From: Hamadaea flava
GTDB taxonomy: Bacteria > Actinomycetota > Actinomycetes > Mycobacteriales > Micromonosporaceae
Direction: 5' to 3'
DNA: 64,000 nt
Assembly (NCBI RefSeq): GCF_024172085.1
Contig: NZ_JAMZDZ010000001.1
Location: 6,882,001-6,946,000, forward strand
Shown here: positions 52,903 to 60,767 of the stretch, in pieces
How the letters are laid out: each line of letters opens with the position of its first letter
Numbering within the stretch: the first letter of the stretch is position 1
Position numbers and translations under genes: made by a program
Notes under the pieces: generated by a model
The model's database searches: none
Told to the model about the DNA's origin: nothing
The model's input: only the letters and a program-made list of their open reading frames with translations

Positions 52903-53652
52903 TTAGCGGGTAGGCAGGTCGCAGCGGAGGACGAGGTCCGGCTCGCCGGGATCGACGGCCGCGACGAAGATCCGGCCCCGGCCGACCAGGCGGAGGCGTA
53001 CCTCGCCGCTGTCGGGCACGCCCGCGACGGTGAACCGTCCCTGGGCGTCGGTGACGGTGGCGAGCGTCGTGCCGAGCACCTCGACGCGGACGGCCGCCAG
53101 CGGGACGTCGCCAGGACCGGCGACGGTTCCGGCCAGCGTCCGCCGGGCGACGTGCTCGATCTTCAACGGGTGGAGCACCGGCGGGGCCGGCTGCTCGGCG
53201 TACGCGACGATCGCCGGGAGGTCGACGAGCAGCGCCGGTCGCGGCGGTACGCCCAACGCCTGCCACAGGGCCGGATCGCCGGCCGTCAGCAGGATCTCGG
53301 GTTCCCCGGCGTGGACGGCGGCGGTCAGCACCCGGTCGAGGCTGCGTACGGCGTCGTTCCCGGACGCCGTCACGAGGAAGCGCACGGTGAACCGGTACGG
53401 CTCGCGGGGACCGGTGCCGCGCGTCTGGCGCGCCGGGCGTACTTCCAGGAGGTAGACGGTGACGCTGCCAGGCTTTGGGCTGCCGTGGTGATCGCCGCCG
53501 CCTGGAGCGCTGTCCACAATAGACACGATAGGAGCGGGCGCGTCCGGGTCGGACAGGCGCGCGGTAACACCGGCCGTCCGCCCCAGCCAGTCGAGCAGCC
53601 GGGCGGTGGCCGCCTCGATGGGGCCGGGCCCGGGGTCGGTCATGCGGAGCAT
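52903..53652 (-). CDS. DUF4255 (Pvc16-like) protein with Ig-like C-domain
   Basis: 249 residues, first gene of the CIS operon. Residues 1 to about 165 match DUF4255/Pvc16, the terminator or cap family (IEAATARLLDWLG, KPGSVTVYLLEVRPA, YRFTVRFLVTASGNDAVRSL, DRVLTAAVHAGEPEIL, PALLVDLPAIVAYAEQPAPP). The rest is a carboxypeptidase-regulatory-like domain (LAGTVAGPGDVPLAAVRVEV, DAQGRFTVAGVPDSGEVRLR). Pvc16 family members control tube and sheath length. ATG 53652 is the start; direct repeats stand just upstream. Confidence 0.82.
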   Translation of the reverse strand: MLRMTDPGPGPIEAATARLLDWLGRTAGVTARLSDPDAPAPIVSIVDSAPGGGDHHGSPKPGSVTVYLLEVRPARQTRGTGPREPYRFTVRFLVTASGNDAVRSLDRVLTAAVHAGEPEILLTAGDPALWQALGVPPRPALLVDLPAIVAYAEQPAPPVLHPLKIEHVARRTLAGTVAGPGDVPLAAVRVEVLGTTLATVTDAQGRFTVAGVPDSGEVRLRLVGRGRIFVAAVDPGEPDLVLRCDLPTR

Positions 53653-53679
53653 TCTGTGACGAGGCGATCACTATTCACA

Positions 53680-53711
53680 GTCGCCGATCCGTCACATGGG
53701 TGTCGCCGATC
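53680..53711. promoter_or_regulatory. Direct repeats upstream of the CIS operon
   Basis: GTCGCCGATC occurs at 53680-53689 and 53702-53711, spaced 22 bases apart, two helical turns, 28-59 bases before the first CIS start codon. This is a plausible operator for a regulator that binds side by side on one face of DNA. No convincing -35/-10 pair was found. Confidence 0.35.
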
Positions 53712-53760
53712 TAACGACAGCGAAGTCGCATTTGGGTGACGACATGTTGACGTTGTGTAG

Positions 53761-54807
53761 CTAGGCTGAGGGGTTGTCCTCAGTCAGGTGATCGTCCGTC
53801 AGTTCTTGGAGTTCGTGCTGCTTAGGCACGTCGCGCAGAGGCAGATACGGTTCGGCTCGCGGGGGCAGCCCGGCCGCGATCGCCCGCGCGCGGCCGAGTT
53901 CGGCATCGAACTCCGCGCCCAGCAGAACCGCCACATTGGTCAGCCACAGCCAGACGAGGAAGACGATCACCCCGCCGAGGGTTCCGTATGTCTTGTTGTA
54001 CGACCCGAAATGGGCGACGTAGAAGGCGAACCCGGCGGACACCGCGATCCACAGCACCACGGCGAACAGACTCCCCGGCGTGATCCAGCGGAAGCCGCCC
54101 TGCCGCGCATTCGGGGTAGCCCAGTAAAGCAAGGCGAGCATCATCGTCACGCCGAGGATCAGCGCGGGCCATTTCACCACGTCGAAGACGCGGATGCTCG
54201 CCTCCTCGAAGCCGAGCGCCTTGCCGGCCTGCGCGGCCAGCCGTCCGGTGAAGACGACGACCAGCGCGCTGACCGCGAGGAAGACGCCGGTGATCGCGGT
54301 GATGGCCAGCTGCACCGGCACCGTCTTCCAGAACGGACGGCCCTCGGGCACGTCGAAGATCCGGTTCGCCGCCCGCATGAACGATCCGATGTAGCCGGTC
54401 GCCGACCAGAACGCGATCACCAGACCGGCGACCGCCAGCAGCCCGGCGGTCTGGCGGCTCTCCCGCAGGTTGTCGATGCTGTCAGCGATGATCTGCTGGG
54501 CCGGTCCGGGCGTCAGCTCGCGGATGTTCGCCTCCACAGCGCTCGCGGTCGAGTCGCCCAGCAGGCCCACCGCGGCCACGAGGACCAGCAGACCCGGGAA
54601 GATCGACAGGATGCCGTAGTAGGTCAGGGCTGCGGCCATGTCGCCCAGGTCGTCGGCCACGAATTCGGCGATGGTACGCCGGAAGACGCGGACCCAGGCC
54701 CGGAAACCGAGGTCGGCGGGGCGACGCGGAGCGCGTTTGAGCAGCCGGAGCAGGCGGTCGCGATGCAGCCGGCCGGGTTCGGCGCTGCGCGGCGTCTTGG
54801 GGGCCAT
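53761..54807 (-). CDS. YihY/BrkB family membrane protein
   Basis: 348 residues with about six transmembrane segments. Family motifs: FVADDLGDMAAALTYYGILS then IFPGLLVLVAAVGLLG, IAFWSATGYIGSFMRAANRI and GSYNKTYGTLGGVIVFLVWL then WLTNVAVLLGAEFDAEL. Formerly called ribonuclease BN, but the family is a membrane protein of unknown transport or permeability role. ATG 54807 is chosen because the upstream frame runs through palindromic repeat G, which lies 23 bases before it. Confidence 0.9.
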   Translation of the reverse strand: MAPKTPRSAEPGRLHRDRLLRLLKRAPRRPADLGFRAWVRVFRRTIAEFVADDLGDMAAALTYYGILSIFPGLLVLVAAVGLLGDSTASAVEANIRELTPGPAQQIIADSIDNLRESRQTAGLLAVAGLVIAFWSATGYIGSFMRAANRIFDVPEGRPFWKTVPVQLAITAITGVFLAVSALVVVFTGRLAAQAGKALGFEEASIRVFDVVKWPALILGVTMMLALLYWATPNARQGGFRWITPGSLFAVVLWIAVSAGFAFYVAHFGSYNKTYGTLGGVIVFLVWLWLTNVAVLLGAEFDAELGRARAIAAGLPPRAEPYLPLRDVPKQHELQELTDDHLTEDNPSA

Positions 54808-54830
54808 GACCGTCCATATTCCCCGATGCA

Positions 54831-54883
54831 GATCACGGATATGCATGCTTTCCGACGCCTCGGAAGCGTGAATATCCGTGATC
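54831..54883. repeat. 53-bp palindromic repeat, copy G (leader of yihY-like gene)
   Basis: Begins GATCACGGATATGCATGC and ends GTGAATATCCGTGATC; CGGAAGC on the right arm faces GCTTTCCG on the left. It lies between the stop of the LysR gene and the start of the YihY gene, both on the minus strand, 23 bases before the ATG. Confidence 0.9.
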
Positions 54884-54895
54884 TGGTGCGAATGG

Positions 54896-55789
54896 CTAGG
54901 CGGTGGCGCGGTCGGACCACGCGGTACGCAGGGCCGCGACGGTCGCGCCGAGCGCTGGGCGTACCTCGGTCGCCTTGCGCCAGGCGACGACGACGCGCCG
55001 CGTCGGCACGGGGTCGACGGCGACGACGGCCGTGCCCGGGACGGTGTGCGTACGCGCCAGCCGGGGCACCAAGGCGACGCCGAGTCCCGCCGCGACCAGG
55101 GTCTGCTGGGTCTCGAACTCGCCGACGAGGAAGTCCGGGCGTACGCCGGGCAGCACCCGGAGCAGCCAGTCGTGGCAGATCGTGCCGGGCGGCGAGGCGA
55201 TCCAGCGTTCGCCGACCGCTCGGGCCAGCGGGCCGGCCGGTGCACCGGCCAACCGGTGTCCACTGGGGACGATGAGATCGGCGCGGTCGTGGCCGAGGGT
55301 CACGTGGGCCACGCCGTCGGGCAGGACCAGGCCGATCTCCGGCCAGTCGTCGGCCACCGCCACGTCGGCCCGGCCCCGGGTCAGCGCGTCCATCGCCTCG
55401 TACGGGTTGGTCTCGGCGATCCGCGTGGTCAGCTGCGGATGCTTGCCCGCCAGCTCGGCCAGCGCGCGGGGGAGCAGCCCCCGGCACGCGGTCGCGAACG
55501 CCGCGATGGTCACCGTGCCCGTGACGTCCTGGTGGTACGCCGCCAGCGCGGACTCGGCCTCGTCGACGGCGGCGAGCACCCGGGCGGCGTGGTCGGCGAG
55601 GATGTGCCCGGCGTCGGTCAGCCGCAGTCCGCGCCCGTCTCGTTCGAGCAGCCGGGTCCCGGTCTCGCGGTCGAGCTTGGCGAGCTGCTGGCTGACCGCC
55701 GACGGGGTGATGTGCAGGGCGTCGGCGGCGGCGAGCACGCTGCCGTAGGTCGCGACCGCGTCGAGCGCACGGAGCCGTCCCAGATCCAT
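54896..55789 (-). CDS. LysR-type transcriptional regulator
   Basis: 297 residues. N-terminal winged HTH (MDLGRLRALDAVATYGSVLA then AADALHITPSAVSQQLAKLD) and a coiled linker are followed by a periplasmic-binding-protein-like effector domain (VTIAAFATACRGLLPRALAE, LIVPSGHRLAG, TQQTLVAAGLGVALVPRL). It is divergently oriented from the EamA transporter gene with a 71-base gap, the classic layout for control of the neighbour. The effector is unknown, possibly a compound exported by the transporter. Confidence 0.92.
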   Translation of the reverse strand: MDLGRLRALDAVATYGSVLAAADALHITPSAVSQQLAKLDRETGTRLLERDGRGLRLTDAGHILADHAARVLAAVDEAESALAAYHQDVTGTVTIAAFATACRGLLPRALAELAGKHPQLTTRIAETNPYEAMDALTRGRADVAVADDWPEIGLVLPDGVAHVTLGHDRADLIVPSGHRLAGAPAGPLARAVGERWIASPPGTICHDWLLRVLPGVRPDFLVGEFETQQTLVAAGLGVALVPRLARTHTVPGTAVVAVDPVPTRRVVVAWRKATEVRPALGATVAALRTAWSDRATA

Positions 55790-55860
55790 GTAGCGCAGCT
55801 TAACTCAGCATGAAGAACAATTCGCTGGTGCTACATCGTGCGGTGAGCTGGGATAAGGCC

Positions 55861-56781
55861 ATGCGACCGCGCGACATTCTGCTGGCCGTCGGCATCGCCG
55901 CCGTCTGGGGCCTGAACTTCATCTCGATCAAACTCGGCCTCGACCGGATGCCCGCGCTGCTGTTCTGCGCGTTGCGGCTGCTCGCGGTCGGCCTGCCGCT
56001 ACTCGTACTGCGCCGCGGACCGGGCGTGCCGTGGCGCTGGGTGGCCGCCTCCGCGCTGACGTTGGGCGTACTGCACTTCTCGCTGTTCTTCTGGGGCATC
56101 GCCGAGGGCATGCCGGCCGGACTGACCTCGCTGGTCCTGCAGAGCCAGGCGATCTTCACCGTCCTGCTGGCCGTGCCCCTGCTACGGGAACGCCCCGGGC
56201 CCCGGCAGCTCGCCGGGCTGGCGCTGGCGACCGGTGGCATGGCGGTGGTCGCCGCCGGGGTGGGCGGAGAACGGCCGCCGCTCGCCTTCGCCCTGGTCCT
56301 CGGATCGGCGGTGTTCTGGGGGCTGAACAACGTCATCATGCGCCGGGCGGCCCCGCCCGACATGGCGCGCTTCATGATGTGGGTCGGCGCGGTCGGCGGC
56401 CTGCCGCTGCTCGGGATCTCCTTCGCCGTCGAAGGGTTCGACGCCGACCTCGCGGCGGTGCGCGGGATCGACGGCACCGCGATCGGGGCGATCGCGTACA
56501 CCAGCGCGTTGTCGACCATCGTGGGCTTCGGGCTGTGGGGCGTGCTCATCCGCCGGTACGGCGCGGCAACCGTCGCGCCGTTCTCGATGCTCGTCCCCTT
56601 CTTCGGGATGTCCAGCGCCGCGCTCTTCCTCGGCGAGCGGCTCGAACCCACCGACATCCTCGGCGGACTGCTCGTGGTCGGCGGCATCCTGCTCGGGGCG
56701 CTGCGGCGGATGACGCGTTCGTCTCAGCCGCCGGACTCGGACCGGGCCGCAGCGCCGGAGCCTGTACTTTCGAGGACATGA
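55861..56781 (+). CDS. EamA family (DMT) transporter
   Basis: 306-residue inner-membrane drug/metabolite transporter with ten transmembrane segments in two EamA repeats. [20 protein letters not shown] starts the first repeat, and [20 protein letters not shown] the second; [20 protein letters not shown] closes the last. ATG 55861 is preferred since it leads directly into the first helix; ATG 55810 is also in frame and would leave only 20 bases to the LysR start. Its stop overlaps the hisF ATG. Confidence 0.9.
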   Translation: MRPRDILLAVGIAAVWGLNFISIKLGLDRMPALLFCALRLLAVGLPLLVLRRGPGVPWRWVAASALTLGVLHFSLFFWGIAEGMPAGLTSLVLQSQAIFTVLLAVPLLRERPGPRQLAGLALATGGMAVVAAGVGGERPPLAFALVLGSAVFWGLNNVIMRRAAPPDMARFMMWVGAVGGLPLLGISFAVEGFDADLAAVRGIDGTAIGAIAYTSALSTIVGFGLWGVLIRRYGAATVAPFSMLVPFFGMSSAALFLGERLEPTDILGGLLVVGGILLGALRRMTRSSQPPDSDRAAAPEPVLSRT

Positions 56782-57554
56782 CGGTTGCCGTACGGGTCAT
56801 CCCCTGCCTCGACGTCGACGCCGGCCGGGTGGTGAAGGGCGTCAACTTCACCGACCTCCGGGACGCCGGCGACCCGGTCGAGCTGGCCGCCGCGTACGAC
56901 GCGGCCGGGGCCGACGAGGTGACCTTCCTCGACGTGAGCGCCAGCTCCGAGGGGCGCGGCACGATGCTGGAGGTCGTCCGGCGTACGGCGGAGACGGTGT
57001 TCATCCCACTCACCGTCGGCGGCGGCGTCCGCAGCGTCGCCGATGTCGACGTGCTGCTGCGCGCGGGCGCGGACAAGGTCGGCGTGAACACCGCGGCACT
57101 GGCCCGGCCGGAACTGATCGGCGAGATCGCCGAGCGGTTCGGCAACCAGGTGCTCGTGCTGTCCCTCGACGTCCGGCGTACGCTCGACCGCCTGCCGCAC
57201 GCGCCGAGCGGCTTCGAGGTCACCACCCACGGCGGGCGCAAACCGGCCGGGGTCGACGCCGTCGAGTGGGCGCGCCGGGCCGAGGAACTGGGTGCGGGGG
57301 AGATCCTGCTCAACTCGATGGACGCCGACGGCACCAAGGGCGGGTTCGATCTCGAACTGATCTCCGCCGTCCGGGCGGCGGTCGACATCCCGGTGATCGC
57401 CAGCGGCGGTGCCGGGCGCGCGGAGGACTTCCCGCCCGCGATCGACGCCGGCGCCGACGCCGTTCTCGCGGCGAGCGTCTTCCACTTCGGCGAGGTCACC
57501 ATCGCCGAGGTCAAGGGCGCGCTCACGGCGGCCGGACATCCGGTCAGAATCTGA
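56778..57554 (+). CDS. hisF: Imidazole glycerol phosphate synthase cyclase subunit HisF
   Basis: (beta-alpha)8 barrel that uses ammonia from HisH to form IGP and AICAR. The 258 residues include [18 protein letters not shown] with catalytic Asp, [74 protein letters not shown] with the second catalytic Asp, and [15 protein letters not shown] 56778 overlaps the EamA stop, so hisF is transcribed with a transporter and lies 32 kb from hisH. Confidence 0.97.
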   Translation: MTVAVRVIPCLDVDAGRVVKGVNFTDLRDAGDPVELAAAYDAAGADEVTFLDVSASSEGRGTMLEVVRRTAETVFIPLTVGGGVRSVADVDVLLRAGADKVGVNTAALARPELIGEIAERFGNQVLVLSLDVRRTLDRLPHAPSGFEVTTHGGRKPAGVDAVEWARRAEELGAGEILLNSMDADGTKGGFDLELISAVRAAVDIPVIASGGAGRAEDFPPAIDAGADAVLAASVFHFGEVTIAEVKGALTAAGHPVRI

Positions 57555-57592
57555 CGTTCTCCGATCTCTCCTGGTGCGGTAGCGTCCCGGAC

Positions 57593-58351
57593 GTGACCCA
57601 GACGAACACCGTGCTGCGGCCACCGGCGCCCGGACCTCGCCCGCAGACGCTGCTGTGGGTGCTGCTGGGCGCGTTGCCCCTGCTGATCGCGGTCGGGTAC
57701 GCCGCTGGCGTACTGCTGGCCAAGCGGGCCAACGCGATCGACGCCGCGGCGCTGGTACGCCCGTCGGCCGCCGCGCTCGCCCCGTCGCCGTCGTCGTCGG
57801 CGTCGCGTACGCCGAGCCCCGCTCCCGCGCCGACCTGGCTCACCGCGACGAAGCAGCCCTCGTTGCGGCAGGTCGCCGGCAAGCCGGTGCTGGGACCGGT
57901 CTACGTCGCCCGGGACACCACCTACACGGCCGCCTTCCCCGGCTGGCCCTTCGCCTTCCGGCTGCCCGAGGGGTGGAACTGCGTCAACGGCGACACTCTC
58001 CCGGCCGCCCCTACGGCGTACCGCAAGGTGTGCGTGGACGAGAAGTCCGTGGCGAGCAAGCAGGCGGTGGTCCTGAGCCTGGTGCGCTGCGAGCGTGACT
58101 GCACCACGGCGCGGATGCGCGAGTGGGCCTTGAGCTGGCTCGCGCAGGCCGGCACCCCGGTACGCGACACCGCCCGGACCTGGCACGTCGAGACGCCCCA
58201 GGACGCGCGGGGCTTGTGGGTGCTCGACCTCGCGCACGTGTTCAGCCGGTCCGGCGAGGATTACCTCGTGGTCCTGTACGCCCAGTCCCCGTCGGCCGAC
58301 CGCGCCGTCCCCCTGAAGATCGTCAACGACATCGTCACCCAAGCGGGTTGA
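57593..58351 (+). CDS. Membrane-anchored hypothetical protein
   Basis: 252 residues from GTG 57593. After a short N-terminus there is one hydrophobic segment (about 19-38, LLWVLLGALPLLIAVGYAAG), a Ser/Pro/Thr linker (PSSSASRTPSPAPAP), and an extracellular domain with PFAFRLPEGWNCVNGDTLPA, YRKVCVDEKS and LVRCERDCTTARMREWALSW, four cysteines in all. No known family. It ends exactly where the convergent yczE-like gene ends. Confidence 0.7.
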   Translation: MTQTNTVLRPPAPGPRPQTLLWVLLGALPLLIAVGYAAGVLLAKRANAIDAAALVRPSAAALAPSPSSSASRTPSPAPAPTWLTATKQPSLRQVAGKPVLGPVYVARDTTYTAAFPGWPFAFRLPEGWNCVNGDTLPAAPTAYRKVCVDEKSVASKQAVVLSLVRCERDCTTARMREWALSWLAQAGTPVRDTARTWHVETPQDARGLWVLDLAHVFSRSGEDYLVVLYAQSPSADRAVPLKIVNDIVTQAG

Positions 58352-59008
58352 TCACGCCGCCGTGAGCGGAGCGGTGGCGGGTTCCGCAGCGGGCTCGGCA
58401 GGGGCTGCGACCGTGGGGGTGCTGCGGACGGCGAACAGCGGGATGAAGACCTGGGCGAGCGGCCCGATGGTGAGCGCGTAGAGCACCGTCCCGACGCCGA
58501 ACGTGCCGCCGAGCAGGAAACCGATCACCACGACCACGACCTCGATCGAGGTCCGGGCGACCCGGATGGACAGGCCGCGCTTGGCCAGGCCGGTCATCAG
58601 CCCGTCGCGCGGGCCGGGGCCGAAGTGGGCCCCGATGTAGAGGCCAGTCGCGACCGCGTTGAGCAGTACGCCCCCGAGCAGGTAGCCGATGCGTACCCAC
58701 ATCGCCCGGGGTTCGGGGAGCACGAGCGCGGTCAGGTCGACGAACGGCCCGATCAGCAGCATGTTGGCGATGGTGCCCAGACCGGGCTTCTGCCGGAGTG
58801 GGATCCAGCACAGCAGCACGACCGCCGCGACGAGGACGACGATGGTGCCGATCGTCAGCCCGGTCTTGGTGTGCAGGCCCTGGTCGAGGACGCTCCACGG
58901 CTGGTTGCCGAGGTGTGCCGCGATCATGAGCTGGATGCTCACGCCGTACAACGCCAGGCCGGTCACGAGGCGGATCAGCCGGCTGACGGTCTTGTCACCA
59001 AAGCGCAT
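58352..59008 (-). CDS. YczE-like membrane protein
   Basis: 218 residues with about five hydrophobic segments. LVTGLALYGVSIQLMIAAHL, GNQPWSVLDQGLHTKTGLTI, and VATGLYIGAHFGPGPRDGLM then TGLAKRGLSIRVARTSIEV match the YczE family, which in Bacillus and actinobacteria pairs with a MocR-type regulator. That pairing is present here (divergent neighbour at 59070). The transported substrate is unknown. ATG 59008 is chosen; the longer frame would run into the regulator's operators. Confidence 0.88.
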   Translation of the reverse strand: MRFGDKTVSRLIRLVTGLALYGVSIQLMIAAHLGNQPWSVLDQGLHTKTGLTIGTIVVLVAAVVLLCWIPLRQKPGLGTIANMLLIGPFVDLTALVLPEPRAMWVRIGYLLGGVLLNAVATGLYIGAHFGPGPRDGLMTGLAKRGLSIRVARTSIEVVVVVIGFLLGGTFGVGTVLYALTIGPLAQVFIPLFAVRSTPTVAAPAEPAAEPATAPLTAA

Positions 59009-59027
59009 GCGTGCAACTCTAGGGCCG

Positions 59028-59067
59028 AGTGGCCTGGCGTAAAGTGGCCAATTGGCGGGAGGTGGCC
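59028..59067. promoter_or_regulatory. Direct-repeat operator between yczE-like and mocR genes
   Basis: AGTGGCC occurs at 59028-59034 and 59043-59049, with a third, GGTGGCC, at 59061-59067. MocR regulators that pair with yczE are known to bind direct repeats of an AAAGTGG type, and AAAGTGGCC at 59041-59049 fits that pattern. The third copy overlaps the regulator's ribosome-binding site, which would allow autoregulation. Confidence 0.6.
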
Positions 59068-59069
59068 TC

Positions 59070-60539
59070 ATGAGTGGCTTGGTACGCGGTGGCCAGCTGG
59101 CTCGTCTGCTCGGCGAATGGCACGCGCTGCCGGCCCGTCGGCGCAGCCCCGACTACCTGGCGCTCGCCGGAGCCGTGCGCGGCCTGCTCACCGACGGCCG
59201 GCTGGCCCTGGGCGTACGCCTCCCGGCCGAGCGCGAACTGGCCGAAGCACTGGGGATCTCCCGGACCACGATCTCGGCCGCGTACCGGGAACTGCGTGAT
59301 TCCGGCCACCTCGCGAGCCGGCGCGGCTCGGGCAGCTGGACGACGCTCCCCGAAGGCATGCGCGTCGGGGCCAGCGGGCTCTGGGGACCGGCTCCCCAAG
59401 CCGAGGCGGGCATCATCGATCTGAGCTGCGCCGCCCCGTCCGCCCCGCCCGAGCTGGTGGAGGCGGCGCGGGCCGCCGTCGACGACCTGCCGGCGTACCT
59501 GGGTCAGGTCGGCTACTGGCCGTGCGGCCTCGACGTGCTGCGCGAGGTGGTCGCCGATCGGTACACCGCCCGCGGCCTGCCGACCCGGCCCGAACAGATC
59601 CTCATCACCAACGGCACCCAGCACGCGCTCGACCTGGTCATCCGGTTGCACGTACACCCCGGGGCAGCGGTGCTCACCGAGTCGCCGACCTACCCGGGGG
59701 CGCTCGCCGCGCTCGCCGGGGCCCGGGCGCGCATCGCGACGTACGGGCTCGGCCACGACGGCTGGGACGGCGAGCTGCTGCTCGACACCCTGCGGCAGAC
59801 CCGGCCGCGGCTGGCGTACCTGGTGCCCGAGTTCCAGAACCCGACCGGTCATCTGATGCCGGTCAAGCTGCGCGAACAGCTTCCCGCAGTGGCGCACAGC
59901 GCCGGGGTCGACCTCGTCATCGACGAGTCCTTCGTGGACATGCACCTGTTCGACGACGGCGCCACGATGCCCCCGCCGGTGGCCGCGTTCGACCGGCACA
60001 GCCGGGTGATGACGATCGGCGGACTGTCCAAACCGTACTGGGGCGGCATGCGGATCGGCTGGATCCGGGCGGCCGCGCCACTGGTTCAGCGGCTCGCCGC
60101 GGTCCGGGTCGGCGTCGACATGGCCAGCCCCGTGCTCGACCAGCTCGTGGCGGTGCGGCTCCTGGCGTACGGCCCGGAAGTGGTCGACGCCCGCCGGCCC
60201 GGTCTGCGCGCCCGGCGCGACACCCTGCTCAAGGCGCTCGCGGAGCGGCTGCCGGAATGGCGGGTCAGCGTCCCGGACGGCGGACTGACCCTGTGGGCCG
60301 AACTCGACGCGCCCGTCTCCAGCGCGTTGGCGCGCGCTGCCGAGAGCCATGGCGTACGCCTGGCGCCGGGGCCCCGGTTCGGCGTGGACGGCACGCTGGA
60401 GCGCTTCCTGCGCCTCCCGTTCACGCTGCCCGAACAGGATCTGGTGGACGCGGTGGACCGGATCGCCGCCGCGCGCTTCGACCTCGACCGCGCCCCGGAC
60501 CGGGTGATCTACGCCGCCGAACAGGCCCTCATCGCCTGA
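59070..60539 (+). CDS. MocR-type regulator: GntR HTH fused to a PLP aminotransferase-like domain
   Basis: 489 residues. The N-terminal GntR winged helix (YLALAGAVRGLLTDGRLALG, VRLPAERELAEALGISRTTI then SAAYRELRDSGHL) is linked to a class I aminotransferase-like domain (ILITNGTQHALDLVIRLHVH, YLVPEFQNPTGHLMP, TIGGLSKPYWGGMRIGWIRA with the PLP lysine in SKPYW). It pairs with the divergent yczE-like gene and with direct repeats, so it probably regulates that gene in response to a PLP-linked amine. ATG 59070 follows GGGAGGTGG. Confidence 0.92.
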   Translation: MSGLVRGGQLARLLGEWHALPARRRSPDYLALAGAVRGLLTDGRLALGVRLPAERELAEALGISRTTISAAYRELRDSGHLASRRGSGSWTTLPEGMRVGASGLWGPAPQAEAGIIDLSCAAPSAPPELVEAARAAVDDLPAYLGQVGYWPCGLDVLREVVADRYTARGLPTRPEQILITNGTQHALDLVIRLHVHPGAAVLTESPTYPGALAALAGARARIATYGLGHDGWDGELLLDTLRQTRPRLAYLVPEFQNPTGHLMPVKLREQLPAVAHSAGVDLVIDESFVDMHLFDDGATMPPPVAAFDRHSRVMTIGGLSKPYWGGMRIGWIRAAAPLVQRLAAVRVGVDMASPVLDQLVAVRLLAYGPEVVDARRPGLRARRDTLLKALAERLPEWRVSVPDGGLTLWAELDAPVSSALARAAESHGVRLAPGPRFGVDGTLERFLRLPFTLPEQDLVDAVDRIAAARFDLDRAPDRVIYAAEQALIA

Positions 60540-60664
60540 CCCCGCCCCGCGGCTCGCTACGCTCGCCCGCCCCCGCTCGCCGGCCTCGCTTCTGGGCGCG
60601 ATCATGAACTATCGGTCGTGATCGACCGGTGTGTCATGTCCGCAGCACCCTGATCAACTCCCCG

Positions 60665-60737
60665 GCGGCCTGATCACCACGGCCATCGCGGGGAACGTGG
60701 CGACGGGATCGAATCCCCCGCGGCCTGATCACCACGG
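60665..60737. repeat. 18-bp direct repeat before the fadD terminator
   Basis: GCGGCCTGATCACCACGG occurs at 60665-60682 and again at 60720-60737, 55 bases apart, in a 228-base intergenic stretch between convergent genes. The second copy is part of a stem-loop. No gene is visible in this stretch. Confidence 0.6.
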
Positions 60738-60741
60738 GGGA
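60714..60741 (-). terminator. Terminator-like hairpin after the acyl-CoA ligase gene
   Basis: On the minus strand CCCCCGTGG (60740-60732) pairs with CCGCGGGGG (60723-60715), closed by an extra A-T pair and one G-T wobble, around an 8-base loop. It lies 27 bases past the stop of the acyl-CoA ligase gene and could also end the convergent mocR transcript. Confidence 0.6.
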
Positions 60742-60767
60742 ATCGGCCACGGGGGAGTCGAGGGCTG

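Noticed and set aside
41673-53652. A type VI secretion system or prophage tail
   Set aside because: No TssJLM membrane complex, ClpV, capsid, portal or terminase genes; DUF4255 and Pvc7-like genes point to an eCIS-type locus.
60600-60655. A possible eighth palindromic repeat between GATC sites near 60600 and 60652
   Set aside because: Length is 56 rather than 53, the left arm does not match the family, and the two ends do not pair.
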